This document shows positions 33,038-41,456 of a stretch of 64,000 nucleotides of DNA, in pieces. Source of the stretch: Pseudomonas sp. ANT_H12B (GTDB lineage Bacteria; Pseudomonadota; Gammaproteobacteria; Pseudomonadales; Pseudomonadaceae); assembly GCF_008369325.1 (NCBI RefSeq), contig NZ_VOBI01000011.1, positions 62,001 through 126,000 of the forward strand, read 5' to 3'. How positions within the stretch are numbered: position 1 is the stretch's first letter; each line of letters starts with the position of its first letter. The translations under genes were made by a program, and so were the position numbers. The notes under the pieces are model-generated. The model worked only from the letters and a program-made list of their open reading frames with translations. It searched no databases and was not told where the DNA came from.

Positions 33038-33871
33038 TCACACGCGTGCCAGCACCAGACGGGGCGCGGGTTCGGTGCGGCGGGACTGATCGGAAAACAT
33101 CAGGCTGGTGTCGATGTCGGCACCGTACAAATCGTTGAGGAACTGACTGCTCAGATCAGCGGCGCGGCCATCGAAATGAATCCGCCCGCCCTTGAGCGCC
33201 ACTGCACGGGGGCAATAGCGTGTGGCGTAATCGACTTGATGCAGGGTGACCACCACGGTCTTGCCGTCGCGTCGGTTGATGTCCGCGAGGATTTCCATGA
33301 CCTTGCGCGCCGATTCCGGGTCCAGGGAGGCGATGGGTTCATCGGCCAGAATGACCTCGGCGCGCTGGGTCAGGGCTCGGGCAATCGCGACCCGTTGTTG
33401 CTGACCACCGGACAGGGTCGACGCTCGTTGCGCCGCCAGATCGGCCAGGCCGACACGGTCCAGGGATTCCAGGGCAAACAGCTTTTCCTCGGCATTGAAC
33501 AGGCGGAAATTGCCGCGCCAGCGCGGCATGCGTCCCAGACAACCGAGCAGTACGTTGTCGAGCACGCTGAGGCGGTTGACCAGGTTGAACTGTTGGAAGA
33601 TGTAGCCGATGTCGGCGCGCAAGCGACGGACCTTGCCATTGAGTCGCCCGGACGACTGCACCTCCCGCCCCAGCACTTTGACGCTGCCGCCGTTGTTGCG
33701 ATCGCAACAGGCCAGGCCCGCCAGGTGCCGCAATAAGGTGGACTTGCCGGAGCCGGAAGCGCCAATCAGCGCGACCATCTCACCGGCCGCGATGGTGAGT
33801 TCGAGGTCGACCAGTGCGGTCTTGCGCGCAAAGGTCTTGTTCAGATGATCGACATGGATAGCTGCGTTCAT
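33038..33871 (-). CDS. phnC: Phosphonate ABC transporter ATPase
   Basis: 277 residues with Walker A GASGSGKSTLLRHLAGL, signature SGGQQQRVAIARAL and Walker B VILADEPIASLDPESAR. Start ATG 33871 (MNAAIHVDHLNKTF), with upstream in-frame codons rejected because they lie in the leader. First gene of the phn operon, 110 bases from the Pho box. Confidence 0.95.
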   Translation of the reverse strand: MNAAIHVDHLNKTFARKTALVDLELTIAAGEMVALIGASGSGKSTLLRHLAGLACCDRNNGGSVKVLGREVQSSGRLNGKVRRLRADIGYIFQQFNLVNRLSVLDNVLLGCLGRMPRWRGNFRLFNAEEKLFALESLDRVGLADLAAQRASTLSGGQQQRVAIARALTQRAEVILADEPIASLDPESARKVMEILADINRRDGKTVVVTLHQVDYATRYCPRAVALKGGRIHFDGRAADLSSQFLNDLYGADIDTSLMFSDQSRRTEPAPRLVLARV

Positions 33872-33980
33872 GGGCTTCTCTGTCTGGTTGAACAGCCGTC
33901 CCTGGCTGCTTTGAAGTTCAACCAACTCTAGGCATGGGCTGTGTCAGGCCTATGACTCGCACAAGTCGCTGGAATAACCG

Positions 33981-34002
33981 TTTGATGAAGGTTTGATGAA
34001 AG
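33981..34002 (-). promoter_or_regulatory. Pho box (PhoB binding site) of the phn operon
   Basis: On the minus strand two 11-base direct repeats CTTTCATCAAA and CCTTCATCAAA lie head to tail, followed by a weaker CGGTTATTCCA. This is the 7+4 arrangement of PhoB sites (consensus CTGTCAT plus four A/T-rich bases). It stands about 110 bases before phnC, so the operon should be induced by phosphate starvation. Confidence 0.8.
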
Positions 34003-34067
34003 GTTGAGCTGGCCGACTCCTGCAGTGGGTCCCGGTTCGACACGATCTGGTGTTCACTGGAGATCCC

Positions 34068-34165
34068 TGTGGGAGCGGGCTTGCCCGCGATGGCGGCGTT
34101 CCTGCAGGCGTGATTTCGCGATTGTCCGCGATCCATTGTGGGAGCGAGCCTGCTCGCGAAGGCTG
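34068..34165. repeat. Two REPs in direct orientation
   Basis: TGTGGGAGCGGGCTTGCCCG at 34068 and TGTGGGAGCGAGCCTGCTCG at 34137 point the same way and are of two variants. They are not a REPIN pair; they occupy the gap of about 800 bases upstream of the Pho box. Confidence 0.75.
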
Positions 34166-34244
34166 CGTGTCAGGCGATTGGTTTTTTGAAGGTGTACATA
34201 TCCATTCCTGCGGTTGTGGCGGCTGGCGGTTTCGCTCTTACAGC

Positions 34245-34440
34245 GAGTCACTTGGAAAAGCCCCAAGTAACCAAGGGCTCTTGCCCCTTTCGTTCGGTGC
34301 CTCACTTAGGCTCGGCATGCCCTCGCTCCGGTCCTGCTCCGTGGGCCTCTCGATGGGGCGGGCACCTCAAGATCAAAAGCTGCAGGCGAGCTAACGCTCG
34401 GCCTATTGAGTGGTGAGAAGCGGGTGTTTGTCGCTCTGTT
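34245..34440. repeat. Low-coding intergenic block, likely repeat family
   Basis: No frame is convincing here. Short inverted pieces occur (GCCCCAAGTAACCAAGGGCTC; GAGCTAACGCTC) and the text resembles intergenic repeats known across fluorescens-group genomes. Together with the neighbouring elements it fills the 33.9-34.7 kb interval, which holds no gene that I can support. Confidence 0.35.
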
Positions 34441-34442
34441 TT

Positions 34443-34577
34443 GATCGTTCCCACGCTCTGCGTGGGAATGCCGCCGGGGACGCTCCGCGCCCCGCTGTCG
34501 ACGCCAGACTTGAGTCCTGCGCATTGGTGACGCGGAGCGTCACGGGATGCATTCCCACGCGGAGCGTGGGAACGATC
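34443..34577. repeat. Long GATCGTTCCCACGC-bounded repeat, second copy
   Basis: 135 bases with GATCGTTCCCACGCTCTGCG at the left and the inverted arm at the right. Like the element at 19371, its middle has GGGGACGCTCCGCG and CGCGGAGCGTCACGG as inner arms, so two nested inverted repeats are seen. Confidence 0.75.
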
Positions 34578-34654
34578 AGTGCGAAACAGCTCGGCTATCA
34601 GACCGCCTTCGCGAGCAAGCCCGTCCCCACATTAGATTTTCAGCGCCCACAAAA

Positions 34655-34676
34655 AAGGCGACCCGAAGGTCGCCTT
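34655..34676 (-). terminator. Terminator after the proline-rich lipoprotein gene
   Basis: AAGGCGACC-CGAA-GGTCGCCTT, a perfect 9-bp stem with a tetraloop, is followed on the minus strand by further T. It lies 16 bases after the gene at 34693 and probably ends the whole leftward ccm transcript. Confidence 0.88.
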
Positions 34677-34692
34677 GTCTGTGGAATGCCAA

Positions 34693-35106
34693 TTACTGCC
34701 CGAACTGCCGCCCCAACCCGCCCGGCACCCCATGGATATCCGTTTCTTCCCATGGCCCGTTCGGGCTGATCGACCGGCCCCAGCCGTTATCCCAGCGGTA
34801 ATACGTACGCTGGCGATAGAAAGTGTTCGGTTGACCATCCAGCACATAAACACCGAGCTTCGGATCCCAGTGACTATCGCCACCCGGTGGCGGCGCGAAA
34901 CTGGCGGAAGTGCGCGGCAGCGGTTTGGCGGGTTTGGCGGGCTTGGCCGGAATGCTCGGCTTGCTTGGCGTGGGTGACGTAGAAGGTGTAGGGCTAGGCT
35001 GCGACGGGGGGATCGGCGGCAGCGGCCTCGGCTCGGGTCGTTGGACCGCACAAGCGCTCAGCCCCAAAACCATACTGAGCAGGGTGATACGAGCGATGGC
35101 GGTCAT
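34693..35106 (-). CDS. Proline-rich lipoprotein of unknown function
   Basis: 137 residues. A lipobox LSAC at residues 16-19 follows a hydrophobic start (MTAIARITLLSMVLGLSACA). About 45 residues of proline, serine and lysine repeats follow (PSQPSPTPSTSPTPSKPSIPAKPAKPAKP). The C-terminal 70 residues are a compact tryptophan- and tyrosine-rich domain (HWDPKLGVYVLDGQPNTFYRQRTYYRWDNGWGRS). It starts 14 bases after ccmI, so it is likely on the ccm transcript. I do not recognise a function. Confidence 0.75.
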   Translation of the reverse strand: MTAIARITLLSMVLGLSACAVQRPEPRPLPPIPPSQPSPTPSTSPTPSKPSIPAKPAKPAKPLPRTSASFAPPPGGDSHWDPKLGVYVLDGQPNTFYRQRTYYRWDNGWGRSISPNGPWEETDIHGVPGGLGRQFGQ

Positions 35107-35120
35107 GGTGGCGGTTCCTG

Positions 35121-36323
35121 TTATTTATCCGGGCTGTCGATAGTCAGTTGTTGCTGCGCTGTCGTGCTGCTGGCCAGAGGCTGGCTACGACCGATCCATT
35201 CGCCGGCAGTCGGTTGGCCGGCGCGAGAGATGCGCGCAACCAGTTGGACTTCAGGGAAGTTCGACAGTTTCAACTGCGGCATCATTGCATCGGCATCACC
35301 CAGCTCGACGGTCGCCGGCAAGTCGGCCACGGTCAGACGCTTGGCGGCCAGCGGTGCGGGAGGCCCGGCGGTGGCGCGGGCAAAGATGAACACGCTGTCG
35401 CCCGGCTGGACCTTGGCTTTCAGGTCTGGCGCCAGGTCCACTCGAACCTTGAGCAGCGCCGCAGCCTTGGCCGCAGGCGCTTGAGCAACCTTGCCGCCGC
35501 TGGCTTCGAGTTTCTCGGTGGCCCGGGTGATGCCGCCCTGCAGCGCGTCGCGGGATTTGTCCTCTGGCGGCAATTGCGCCAGCAGGCGATTCCAGTAATC
35601 GATGGCGTCCTGATAACGCTCGCTTTCAAACGCCGCGATACCGAGCAAGCCCAGGCTGGTGACTTCTTTTGGATCGGCTTTCAACGCTTCGTCGGTCAGC
35701 GCCTGGACCTTGTCCGACCACTTCTTGCCATCGGCAAAGTATTGGGCCTGAGCCCATTGGCCAAGCAGTTCCGGCTGACGACCGGCCACGTTCACGGTGC
35801 GTTCGAAAATCTTCGCCGCGTCGCCAGGACGGTCCTGGGCCATGTAAGTGCGACCGAGAAAGTACAGGCCTTCAGCTGAATCCGGTTGAGCGGCGACCGC
35901 GCGCTCCAGACGACGGGTCATCTCTTCCATCGACTGCGGCGCCTGGGCGAATTCGCGGGTCAGTTCGACCTTGTCGCTGGCACCGAAATGCAGGTACAGG
36001 CCAAGGCCCAGCACCGGCACCAGAATCGCTGCCAGCAGTGGTAACGGTTTGCCCAGGCGGGACACGCGCGGCGCCTCGACGCCTTCGGTGTCGGCGAGCA
36101 GTTCACGGGCGGCTTCGGCGCGACCGGTGTCCATTTGCACCGTATCGAGCGCGCCCTCTTCCTGCTGAGTCTGCAACTCAGCCACGCGCTCCTGATACAG
36201 CGCGACGTTCAGCGCCGTACGATCCTCTTCAAGCTGGGCACGGCGGCCACGCAAAACAGGGATCAGCAGAAAACTCAGGGCAACCAGAAGTAGCAGACCT
36301 GCAGCTAGCCAGAAATCAATCAT
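35121..36323 (-). CDS. ccmI: Cytochrome c maturation protein CcmI (apocytochrome chaperone)
   Basis: 400 residues. Two membrane helices (about 3-22 and 93-112) frame a cytoplasmic loop with a leucine-zipper-like stretch, then a periplasmic TPR region (AVAAQPDSAEGLYFLGRTYMAQDRPGDAAKIFERTV...) and a C-terminal beta domain. CcmI presents apocytochrome c to the CcmFH ligase. The ATG at 36323 gives MIDFWLAAGLLLLVALSFLL, overlapping ccmH by 8 bases; the longer frame is rejected. Confidence 0.93.
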   Translation of the reverse strand: MIDFWLAAGLLLLVALSFLLIPVLRGRRAQLEEDRTALNVALYQERVAELQTQQEEGALDTVQMDTGRAEAARELLADTEGVEAPRVSRLGKPLPLLAAILVPVLGLGLYLHFGASDKVELTREFAQAPQSMEEMTRRLERAVAAQPDSAEGLYFLGRTYMAQDRPGDAAKIFERTVNVAGRQPELLGQWAQAQYFADGKKWSDKVQALTDEALKADPKEVTSLGLLGIAAFESERYQDAIDYWNRLLAQLPPEDKSRDALQGGITRATEKLEASGGKVAQAPAAKAAALLKVRVDLAPDLKAKVQPGDSVFIFARATAGPPAPLAAKRLTVADLPATVELGDADAMMPQLKLSNFPEVQLVARISRAGQPTAGEWIGRSQPLASSTTAQQQLTIDSPDK

Positions 36324-36789
36324 TCTTGGTTTTATCCAACAGGTGGTCGAGGCGCTCGCGCTCCTCGGCAGAAAGCTCATCCTTCGCATCGGTGCGTTGC
36401 ACGCGACGACGACGGACGATCACGGCGATGATCACGAAACCGCCCAGCAGCAGGCCGGCCGGGCCGAACCAGAGGAAGGCGGTCTTGGCGTTCAGAGCGG
36501 GTTTGTAGCGGACGAAATCACCGTAGCGATCGACCATGAAGTCGATGATCTGCTGATTGTCCTTGCCCTCGCCGAGCATGCGAAAAATCTCTTTGCGCAG
36601 GTCGGCAGCGATCGGGGCGTTGGAATCGGCGATGTCCTGATTCTGGCATTTTGGGCAACGCAGTTCTTTGGTCAGCTCGCGAAAACGCTCACGGTCACTT
36701 TCCTTGGCGAACTCGTAGGTGTCGATGGCCGCGTGCGCTACGCCGGCCATGCTCAAACCCAATACCGCAGCGGCTATCCAGCGTTTCAT
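36316..36789 (-). CDS. ccmH: Cytochrome c maturation protein CcmH (CcmL-type)
   Basis: 157 residues with signal peptide ending VAHA|AI, the redox motif LRCPKCQNQDIADSNAPIAADLRKEI, and one membrane helix at about 105-125. It reduces the heme-binding cysteines of apocytochrome c with CcmG and works with CcmF. Starts at the end of ccmG with a four-base overlap. Confidence 0.95.
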   Translation of the reverse strand: MKRWIAAAVLGLSMAGVAHAAIDTYEFAKESDRERFRELTKELRCPKCQNQDIADSNAPIAADLRKEIFRMLGEGKDNQQIIDFMVDRYGDFVRYKPALNAKTAFLWFGPAGLLLGGFVIIAVIVRRRRVQRTDAKDELSAEERERLDHLLDKTKND

Positions 36790-37322
36790 GGCTTGGCCTC
36801 ATCAACCAGCGCCTGATACTTGGCCGCCAGTTTTTCGCGCCAGACCTGTTCGTCGATCACGCCGACGAACTTGTCACGGATGATGCCCTTGGCGTCGATG
36901 AAGAAAGTTTCCGGAGCGCCGTACACGCCGAGGTTCAACCCCAGGGTGCCTTCGTCATCACGGATATCCAGTTGATACGGGTTGTGGAATTCCGCCAGCC
37001 ACTTCAAGGCGTCGACATTGACGTCCTTGTAGTTGATGCCATAAATCACCACGCCCTTCTCGGCCAGTTTGTTCAGCACCGGGTGCTCGACCCGGCAGGA
37101 AATGCACCAGGTGCCCCAGACGTTGACCAGTGCCGGCTTACCGACAATGTCAGCCTTGGTCAGGGTCTTGTCGCCCTGCACCGAAGGCAGGGAAAACTCC
37201 GGGAACGGCTTGTTGATCATCGCCGAGGGCAACTCGGCCGGGTCCAGGAACAGACCGCGGTAAAGGAACACAGCCACCAGCAGAAAAATCGCCAGTGGCA
37301 ACAGCATTAACCAACGTCTCAT
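36786..37322 (-). CDS. ccmG: Thiol:disulfide interchange protein CcmG/DsbE
   Basis: 178 residues, a membrane-tethered thioredoxin. An N-terminal helix (LMLLPLAIFLLVAVFLYRG) is followed by the thioredoxin fold with active site NVWGTWCISCRVEHPVL (WCISC) and the CcmG insert YGINYKDVNVDALKWLAEF. It supplies reductant to CcmH. Overlaps ccmF by ATGA. Confidence 0.95.
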   Translation of the reverse strand: MRRWLMLLPLAIFLLVAVFLYRGLFLDPAELPSAMINKPFPEFSLPSVQGDKTLTKADIVGKPALVNVWGTWCISCRVEHPVLNKLAEKGVVIYGINYKDVNVDALKWLAEFHNPYQLDIRDDEGTLGLNLGVYGAPETFFIDAKGIIRDKFVGVIDEQVWREKLAAKYQALVDEAKP

Positions 37323-39307
37323 GCAGTGGCTCCCGTCATGCCCAGCGCTTCACGCACACGGCTTTTTACCTTGACCCGATAACGCCGATCCATCGCCGCC
37401 AGCAACCCGCCCAACCCGGTGAGCAGACCGCCGAACCAGATCCAGCGCACGAACGGTTTGACGTGCACGCGAACGGCCCAGGCGCCATCGCCCAGCGGTT
37501 CGCCGAGCGCAACGTAGAGGTCACGGGTGAAACCGGCATCGATCCCGGCTTCGGTCATCACCGAGTTCTGCACGGTATACAGCCGTTTTTCCGGGTGCAG
37601 CACGCTGACTTCCTTGCCGTCGCGGATCACCCGGACGGTGCCCTTGTCGGACGTGAAGTTGGGGCCTTCGAAGTGCTTGGCGCCTTCGAATACGAACTGG
37701 TAACCGCCCAGGTCCATGGATTCGCCCGGTGCCAGGCGCAGGTCGCGCTCGGCACTGTTCTGGCTCGACAGCACGACACCCAGGGCGCACACCGCGATGC
37801 CGAGGTGAGCGACCTGCATGCCCCAATAGCTGCGGGTCAGGGTCGGCAAGCCTTTGATCAGGCCTTTGTGACGGGTCTTGTCGAGGATGTCGCGCACGCC
37901 GGCCAGCAACACCCAAGCCGCAAGCATGAAGGTCGCGATGACCGCCCAGTTGAAATCGCCATAAGCGACGCCAGCCACCACGGCCAACGCGGCGCTGCCG
38001 AGCAGGACCGGGGTCAACATGCTCAACAGCCATTTGACCGGGGTGTCTTTCCAGCGCACCAGCATGCCGACCGCCATCACCATCATCAGCAACGCCATCA
38101 ACGGAATGAACAGCGCATTGAAGTACGGCGGGCCCACCGACAGCTTGGCGCCGGTCATCGCATCGAGGATCAGCGGATACAAGGTGCCGAGCAGGATCAT
38201 CGAAGCCGCCACCACCAGCACCAGGTTGTTGCCCAGCAGCAGGGTTTCCCGGGACCAGAGGTTGAAACCGACGTGGCTCTTCACCACGGGAGCGCGCAGG
38301 GCGAACAACGTCAGCGAACCACCGACGACGAACAACAGGAAGATCAGGATGAAGACGCCACGCTCAGGGTCGGACGCAAACGCGTGAACCGAGGTCAGTA
38401 CGCCGGAACGCACCAGGAAAGTCCCGAGCAGGCTCAGCGAGAACGCGGCAATGGCCAGCAACACGGTCCAGCTCTTGAACACGCCACGTTTTTCCGTGAC
38501 CGCCAACGAGTGAATCAGCGCCGTACCCACCAGCCAAGGCATGAAGGATGCGTTTTCTACCGGGTCCCAGAACCACCAGCCGCCCCAGCCAAGTTCATAG
38601 TAGGCCCACCAGGAGCCCAAGGTGATGCCGATACCGAGAAACGCCCAGGCGACGATGGTCCACGGGCGGGACCAGCGAGCCCAGGCTGCATCAAGACGAC
38701 CGCCCAGCAATGCAGCGATGGCGAAAGCGAAAGCCACGGAGAAACCGACATAACCCATGTACAGCATCGGCGGGTGAACGATCAGGCCGATGTCTTGCAG
38801 CAACGGGTTGAGGTCACGACCGTCCGCAGGAATCTGCGGCAGGATCCGCGCAAACGGGTTCGACGTGAGGATCAGGAACAGCAGGAAACCGGTGCTGATC
38901 ATGCCCATCACCGCCAGCACGCGAGCCAGCATCACTTGCGGCAACTGCCGAGAGAACACCGACACCGCGAAGGTCCAGCCGCCGAGGATCAACGCCCACA
39001 GCAGCAAGGAACCTTCGTGAGCCCCCCACACCGCGCTGAACTTGTAGTACCACGGCAGGGCGCTGTTGGAGTTGCTGGCCACATAAGCGACGGAGAAGTC
39101 GTCGGCCATGAACGCGTAAGTCAGGCATCCGAACGCAAACAGCAGAAAGGCAAACTGCCCCCAGGCGGCCGGCTGCGCCAGGCTCATCCACAAGCGGTCA
39201 CCGCGCCAGGCGCCCATCAACGGCACGAAGGCCTGAACCAGCGCGAAACACAGCGCCAGAATCATCGCCAACTGGCCCAGCTCCGGGATAAAGATTCCAA
39301 ATGTCAT
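37319..39307 (-). CDS. ccmF: Heme lyase CcmF
   Basis: 662 residues with about 15 membrane helices. The WWD domain is visible as ELGWGGWWFWDPVENASFMPWLVGTALIHS, and VHPPMLYMGYVGFSVAFAFA carries a heme-coordinating histidine. It attaches heme to apocytochrome c in the periplasm with CcmH and CcmI. Three bases separate it from ccmE. Confidence 0.96.
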   Translation of the reverse strand: MTFGIFIPELGQLAMILALCFALVQAFVPLMGAWRGDRLWMSLAQPAAWGQFAFLLFAFGCLTYAFMADDFSVAYVASNSNSALPWYYKFSAVWGAHEGSLLLWALILGGWTFAVSVFSRQLPQVMLARVLAVMGMISTGFLLFLILTSNPFARILPQIPADGRDLNPLLQDIGLIVHPPMLYMGYVGFSVAFAFAIAALLGGRLDAAWARWSRPWTIVAWAFLGIGITLGSWWAYYELGWGGWWFWDPVENASFMPWLVGTALIHSLAVTEKRGVFKSWTVLLAIAAFSLSLLGTFLVRSGVLTSVHAFASDPERGVFILIFLLFVVGGSLTLFALRAPVVKSHVGFNLWSRETLLLGNNLVLVVAASMILLGTLYPLILDAMTGAKLSVGPPYFNALFIPLMALLMMVMAVGMLVRWKDTPVKWLLSMLTPVLLGSAALAVVAGVAYGDFNWAVIATFMLAAWVLLAGVRDILDKTRHKGLIKGLPTLTRSYWGMQVAHLGIAVCALGVVLSSQNSAERDLRLAPGESMDLGGYQFVFEGAKHFEGPNFTSDKGTVRVIRDGKEVSVLHPEKRLYTVQNSVMTEAGIDAGFTRDLYVALGEPLGDGAWAVRVHVKPFVRWIWFGGLLTGLGGLLAAMDRRYRVKVKSRVREALGMTGATA

Positions 39308-39310
39308 CGT

Positions 39311-39766
39311 TTAACCCTCTTTCGCAGGTGTAGGCGCCGACTGGCCGCTGTCTTTCAGGGCCTTGGTCACTTCCGGCGGCATGTACTTTTCATCGTGCTT
39401 GGCCAGCACTTCGTCGGCCACCACTACGCCGTCGGCATTGATCTTGCCGAGGGCAACGATGCCCTGCCCTTCGCGGAACAGGTCCGGAAGGATACCGCGG
39501 TAGGTGATGGTCACGGATTTGCTGAAGTCGGTGACAACGAATTTCACGTCCAGCGAATCGCCGGAACGTTGCAGCGAACCTTTCTCGACCATGCCGCCCG
39601 CGCGAATGCGCGTGTCTTGCGGGGCTTCGCCATTGGCGATCTGGGTCGGGGTGTAAAACAGATTGATGTTCTGCTGCAGGGCGCTCAGGGCCAGGCCAAC
39701 GGCAGCGCCGACACCGACCAGGATCGCGAGAATGATGATAAGACGCTTTTTACGCAGGGGATTCAC
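39311..39766 (-). CDS. ccmE: Heme chaperone CcmE
   Basis: 151 residues. One N-terminal helix (LIIILAILVGVGAAVGLALSAL) anchors an OB-fold domain that binds heme covalently through H124, with Y128 (VLAKHDEKYMPPEV). The start is GTG at 39766 (MNPLRKKRLII), overlapping the ccmD stop as GTGA. Confidence 0.95.
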   Translation of the reverse strand: MNPLRKKRLIIILAILVGVGAAVGLALSALQQNINLFYTPTQIANGEAPQDTRIRAGGMVEKGSLQRSGDSLDVKFVVTDFSKSVTITYRGILPDLFREGQGIVALGKINADGVVVADEVLAKHDEKYMPPEVTKALKDSGQSAPTPAKEG

Positions 39767-39939
39767 TTGCCGTTCTCCCGGCGCAGACGACGCGCCTCTT
39801 GTTGCAGATACCGCTTGCGGGCCAGGATCGGCGCCGCCACGTTAAGAACCAGCACCGCCAGGCAGATGCCATAGGCTGACCAGACATACAGGGCATGGTG
39901 GCCCATGGCGAGGAAGTCGCCGAATGAAGCAAAACTCAT
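39763..39939 (-). CDS. ccmD: Cytochrome c maturation small protein CcmD
   Basis: 58 residues: MSFASFGDFLAMGHHALYVW, one membrane helix (about 20-38) and a basic tail with ARKRYLQQEARRLRRENGK. It retains heme-loaded CcmE in the CcmABCD complex. Found by position between ccmC and ccmE; the start overlaps the ccmC stop. Confidence 0.93.
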   Translation of the reverse strand: MSFASFGDFLAMGHHALYVWSAYGICLAVLVLNVAAPILARKRYLQQEARRLRRENGK

Positions 39940-40691
39940 CGAGCGGTCTCCAGACTGTTCTGCACTTCGGCTTTCACCCAGCTCGCCCGGGATTCGCGCT
40001 TGAGCACTTCAAGACGCATTCGCAGCAGCAGCACCGCGCCGAAGAAACAGTAGAAACCCAGCACCGTCAGCAGCAGTGGCAGCCACATCTCGACCGGCAT
40101 TGCCGGTTTTTCAGTGAGGGTGAAGGTCGCGCCCTGGTGCAGAGTGTTCCACCACTCCACCGAGTATTTGATGATCGGGATGTTGATCACGCCGACAATC
40201 GCCAGCACCGCGCAGGCCTTGGCCGCGCTGTCACGATTGCTGATCGCGTTGCCCAGCGCAATGAGACCGAAGTACAGAAACAGCAGAATAAGCATGGACG
40301 TAAGTCGCGCATCCCAGACCCACCACGAGCCCCAGGTCGGTTTGCCCCAGATTGCGCCGGTGACCAGCGCGACGGCGGTCATCCAGGCACCGATGGGCGC
40401 CGCGCATTGCAGGGCGACGTCGGCCAGCTTCATCTTCCAGACCAGCCCGACGATGCCGCACACCGCCAGCATCACGTAGATGGACTGCGCCAGCAAGGCG
40501 GCCGGAACATGGATATAAATGATGCGAAAGCTGTTGCCTTGCTGGTAGTCCGGTGGCGCGAAGGCCAAACCCCATACTACGCCAACGCCGATCAGCAGCA
40601 ACGCCGCGACGCTCAGCCATGGCAGCAGCTTGCCGCTGATGCCGTAAAACCATTTGGGCGAGCCGAGCTTATGAAACCAAGTCCAGTTCAT
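39936..40691 (-). CDS. ccmC: Heme exporter/handling protein CcmC
   Basis: 251 residues with six helices. The WWD motif is GKPTWGSWWVWDARLTSMLILLFLYFG, with histidine YIHVPAALLAQSIYVML in the preceding periplasmic loop. It loads heme onto CcmE. MNWTWFHKLGSPKWFYG at 40691 is preferred over GTG 40706 as the start. Confidence 0.95.
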   Translation of the reverse strand: MNWTWFHKLGSPKWFYGISGKLLPWLSVAALLLIGVGVVWGLAFAPPDYQQGNSFRIIYIHVPAALLAQSIYVMLAVCGIVGLVWKMKLADVALQCAAPIGAWMTAVALVTGAIWGKPTWGSWWVWDARLTSMLILLFLYFGLIALGNAISNRDSAAKACAVLAIVGVINIPIIKYSVEWWNTLHQGATFTLTEKPAMPVEMWLPLLLTVLGFYCFFGAVLLLRMRLEVLKRESRASWVKAEVQNSLETAR

Positions 40692-40787
40692 TACTGTTTC
40701 CATCACGGTTGCCGCTCGCTATCACGAGCAGTCAAGGGTCTGTCTTTTTCCAATAAAAAGTGATCAAAAAATGACCAGACCTCATTA

Positions 40788-41456
40788 TTATTCGCCGACG
40801 CTGATCTTCAGGCCAGCAGCTATTGCAAAGGGTGTCAGGGTTATCGCCAGGGCGGTCAGGCTACCAAGCCACAAGAGATAACCGGTCGCCGGCATCCCCT
40901 GCAATGCCGCCTGCAAGGCGCCACTGCCGAGAATCAACACCGGGATGTACAACGGCAGAATCAACAGCGCCAGTAACAGGCCACCACGCTTCAATCCCAC
41001 CGTCAGGGCCGCGCCTACCGCACCGAGCAGGCTCAACACCGGTGTACCCAGCAATAAAGAAAGCAGCAACACCGGCAGACAGGCGGTTGGCAAACCGAGC
41101 ATCAATGCCAGCAGTGGCGCGAGCAAAACCAGTGCCAGACCGGAAAACGACCAGTGTGCCAGTACCTTGGCCAAAACCAGAAGAGGCAGAGGGTGCGGCG
41201 AAAGGACCCACTGTTCAAGTGAGCCGTCTTCGAAATCACTGCGGAAAAGCCCGTCCAGCGAGAGCAAAACCGATAAAAGGGCCGCCACCCAGACCAGTCC
41301 CGGGGACAAGGTTTGCAACAATTGAGACTCGGGTCCGACCGCCAACGGGAACAGCGAAACCACGATGGCGAAGAATACCAGCGGATTGGCCAGCTCCGCA
41401 GGTCGGCGGAACAATAGACGGGCCTCACGGGCGACCAACAGGCCGAAAACACTCAT
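40788..41456 (-). CDS. ccmB: Heme ABC transporter permease CcmB
   Basis: 222 residues with six hydrophobic segments; VARE ARLLFRRPAELANPLVFF near the N-terminus and LSPHPLPLLVLAKVLAHW are the family blocks. Pairs with CcmA and CcmC to release holo-CcmE. An 81-bp gap to ccmC follows. Confidence 0.93.
   Translation of the reverse strand: MSVFGLLVAREARLLFRRPAELANPLVFFAIVVSLFPLAVGPESQLLQTLSPGLVWVAALLSVLLSLDGLFRSDFEDGSLEQWVLSPHPLPLLVLAKVLAHWSFSGLALVLLAPLLALMLGLPTACLPVLLLSLLLGTPVLSLLGAVGAALTVGLKRGGLLLALLILPLYIPVLILGSGALQAALQGMPATGYLLWLGSLTALAITLTPFAIAAGLKISVGE

Noticed and set aside
34054..34305. 83-residue minus-strand frame over the repeat block
   Set aside because: Translated from REPs and the neighbouring intergenic repeat; no start site, no domain.
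37295..39874. 859-residue open frame on the plus strand
   Set aside because: It lies antisense to ccmG, ccmF and ccmE, which have clear domains. Its composition (many Gln, His, Arg) is typical of the opposite strand of a GC-rich gene.
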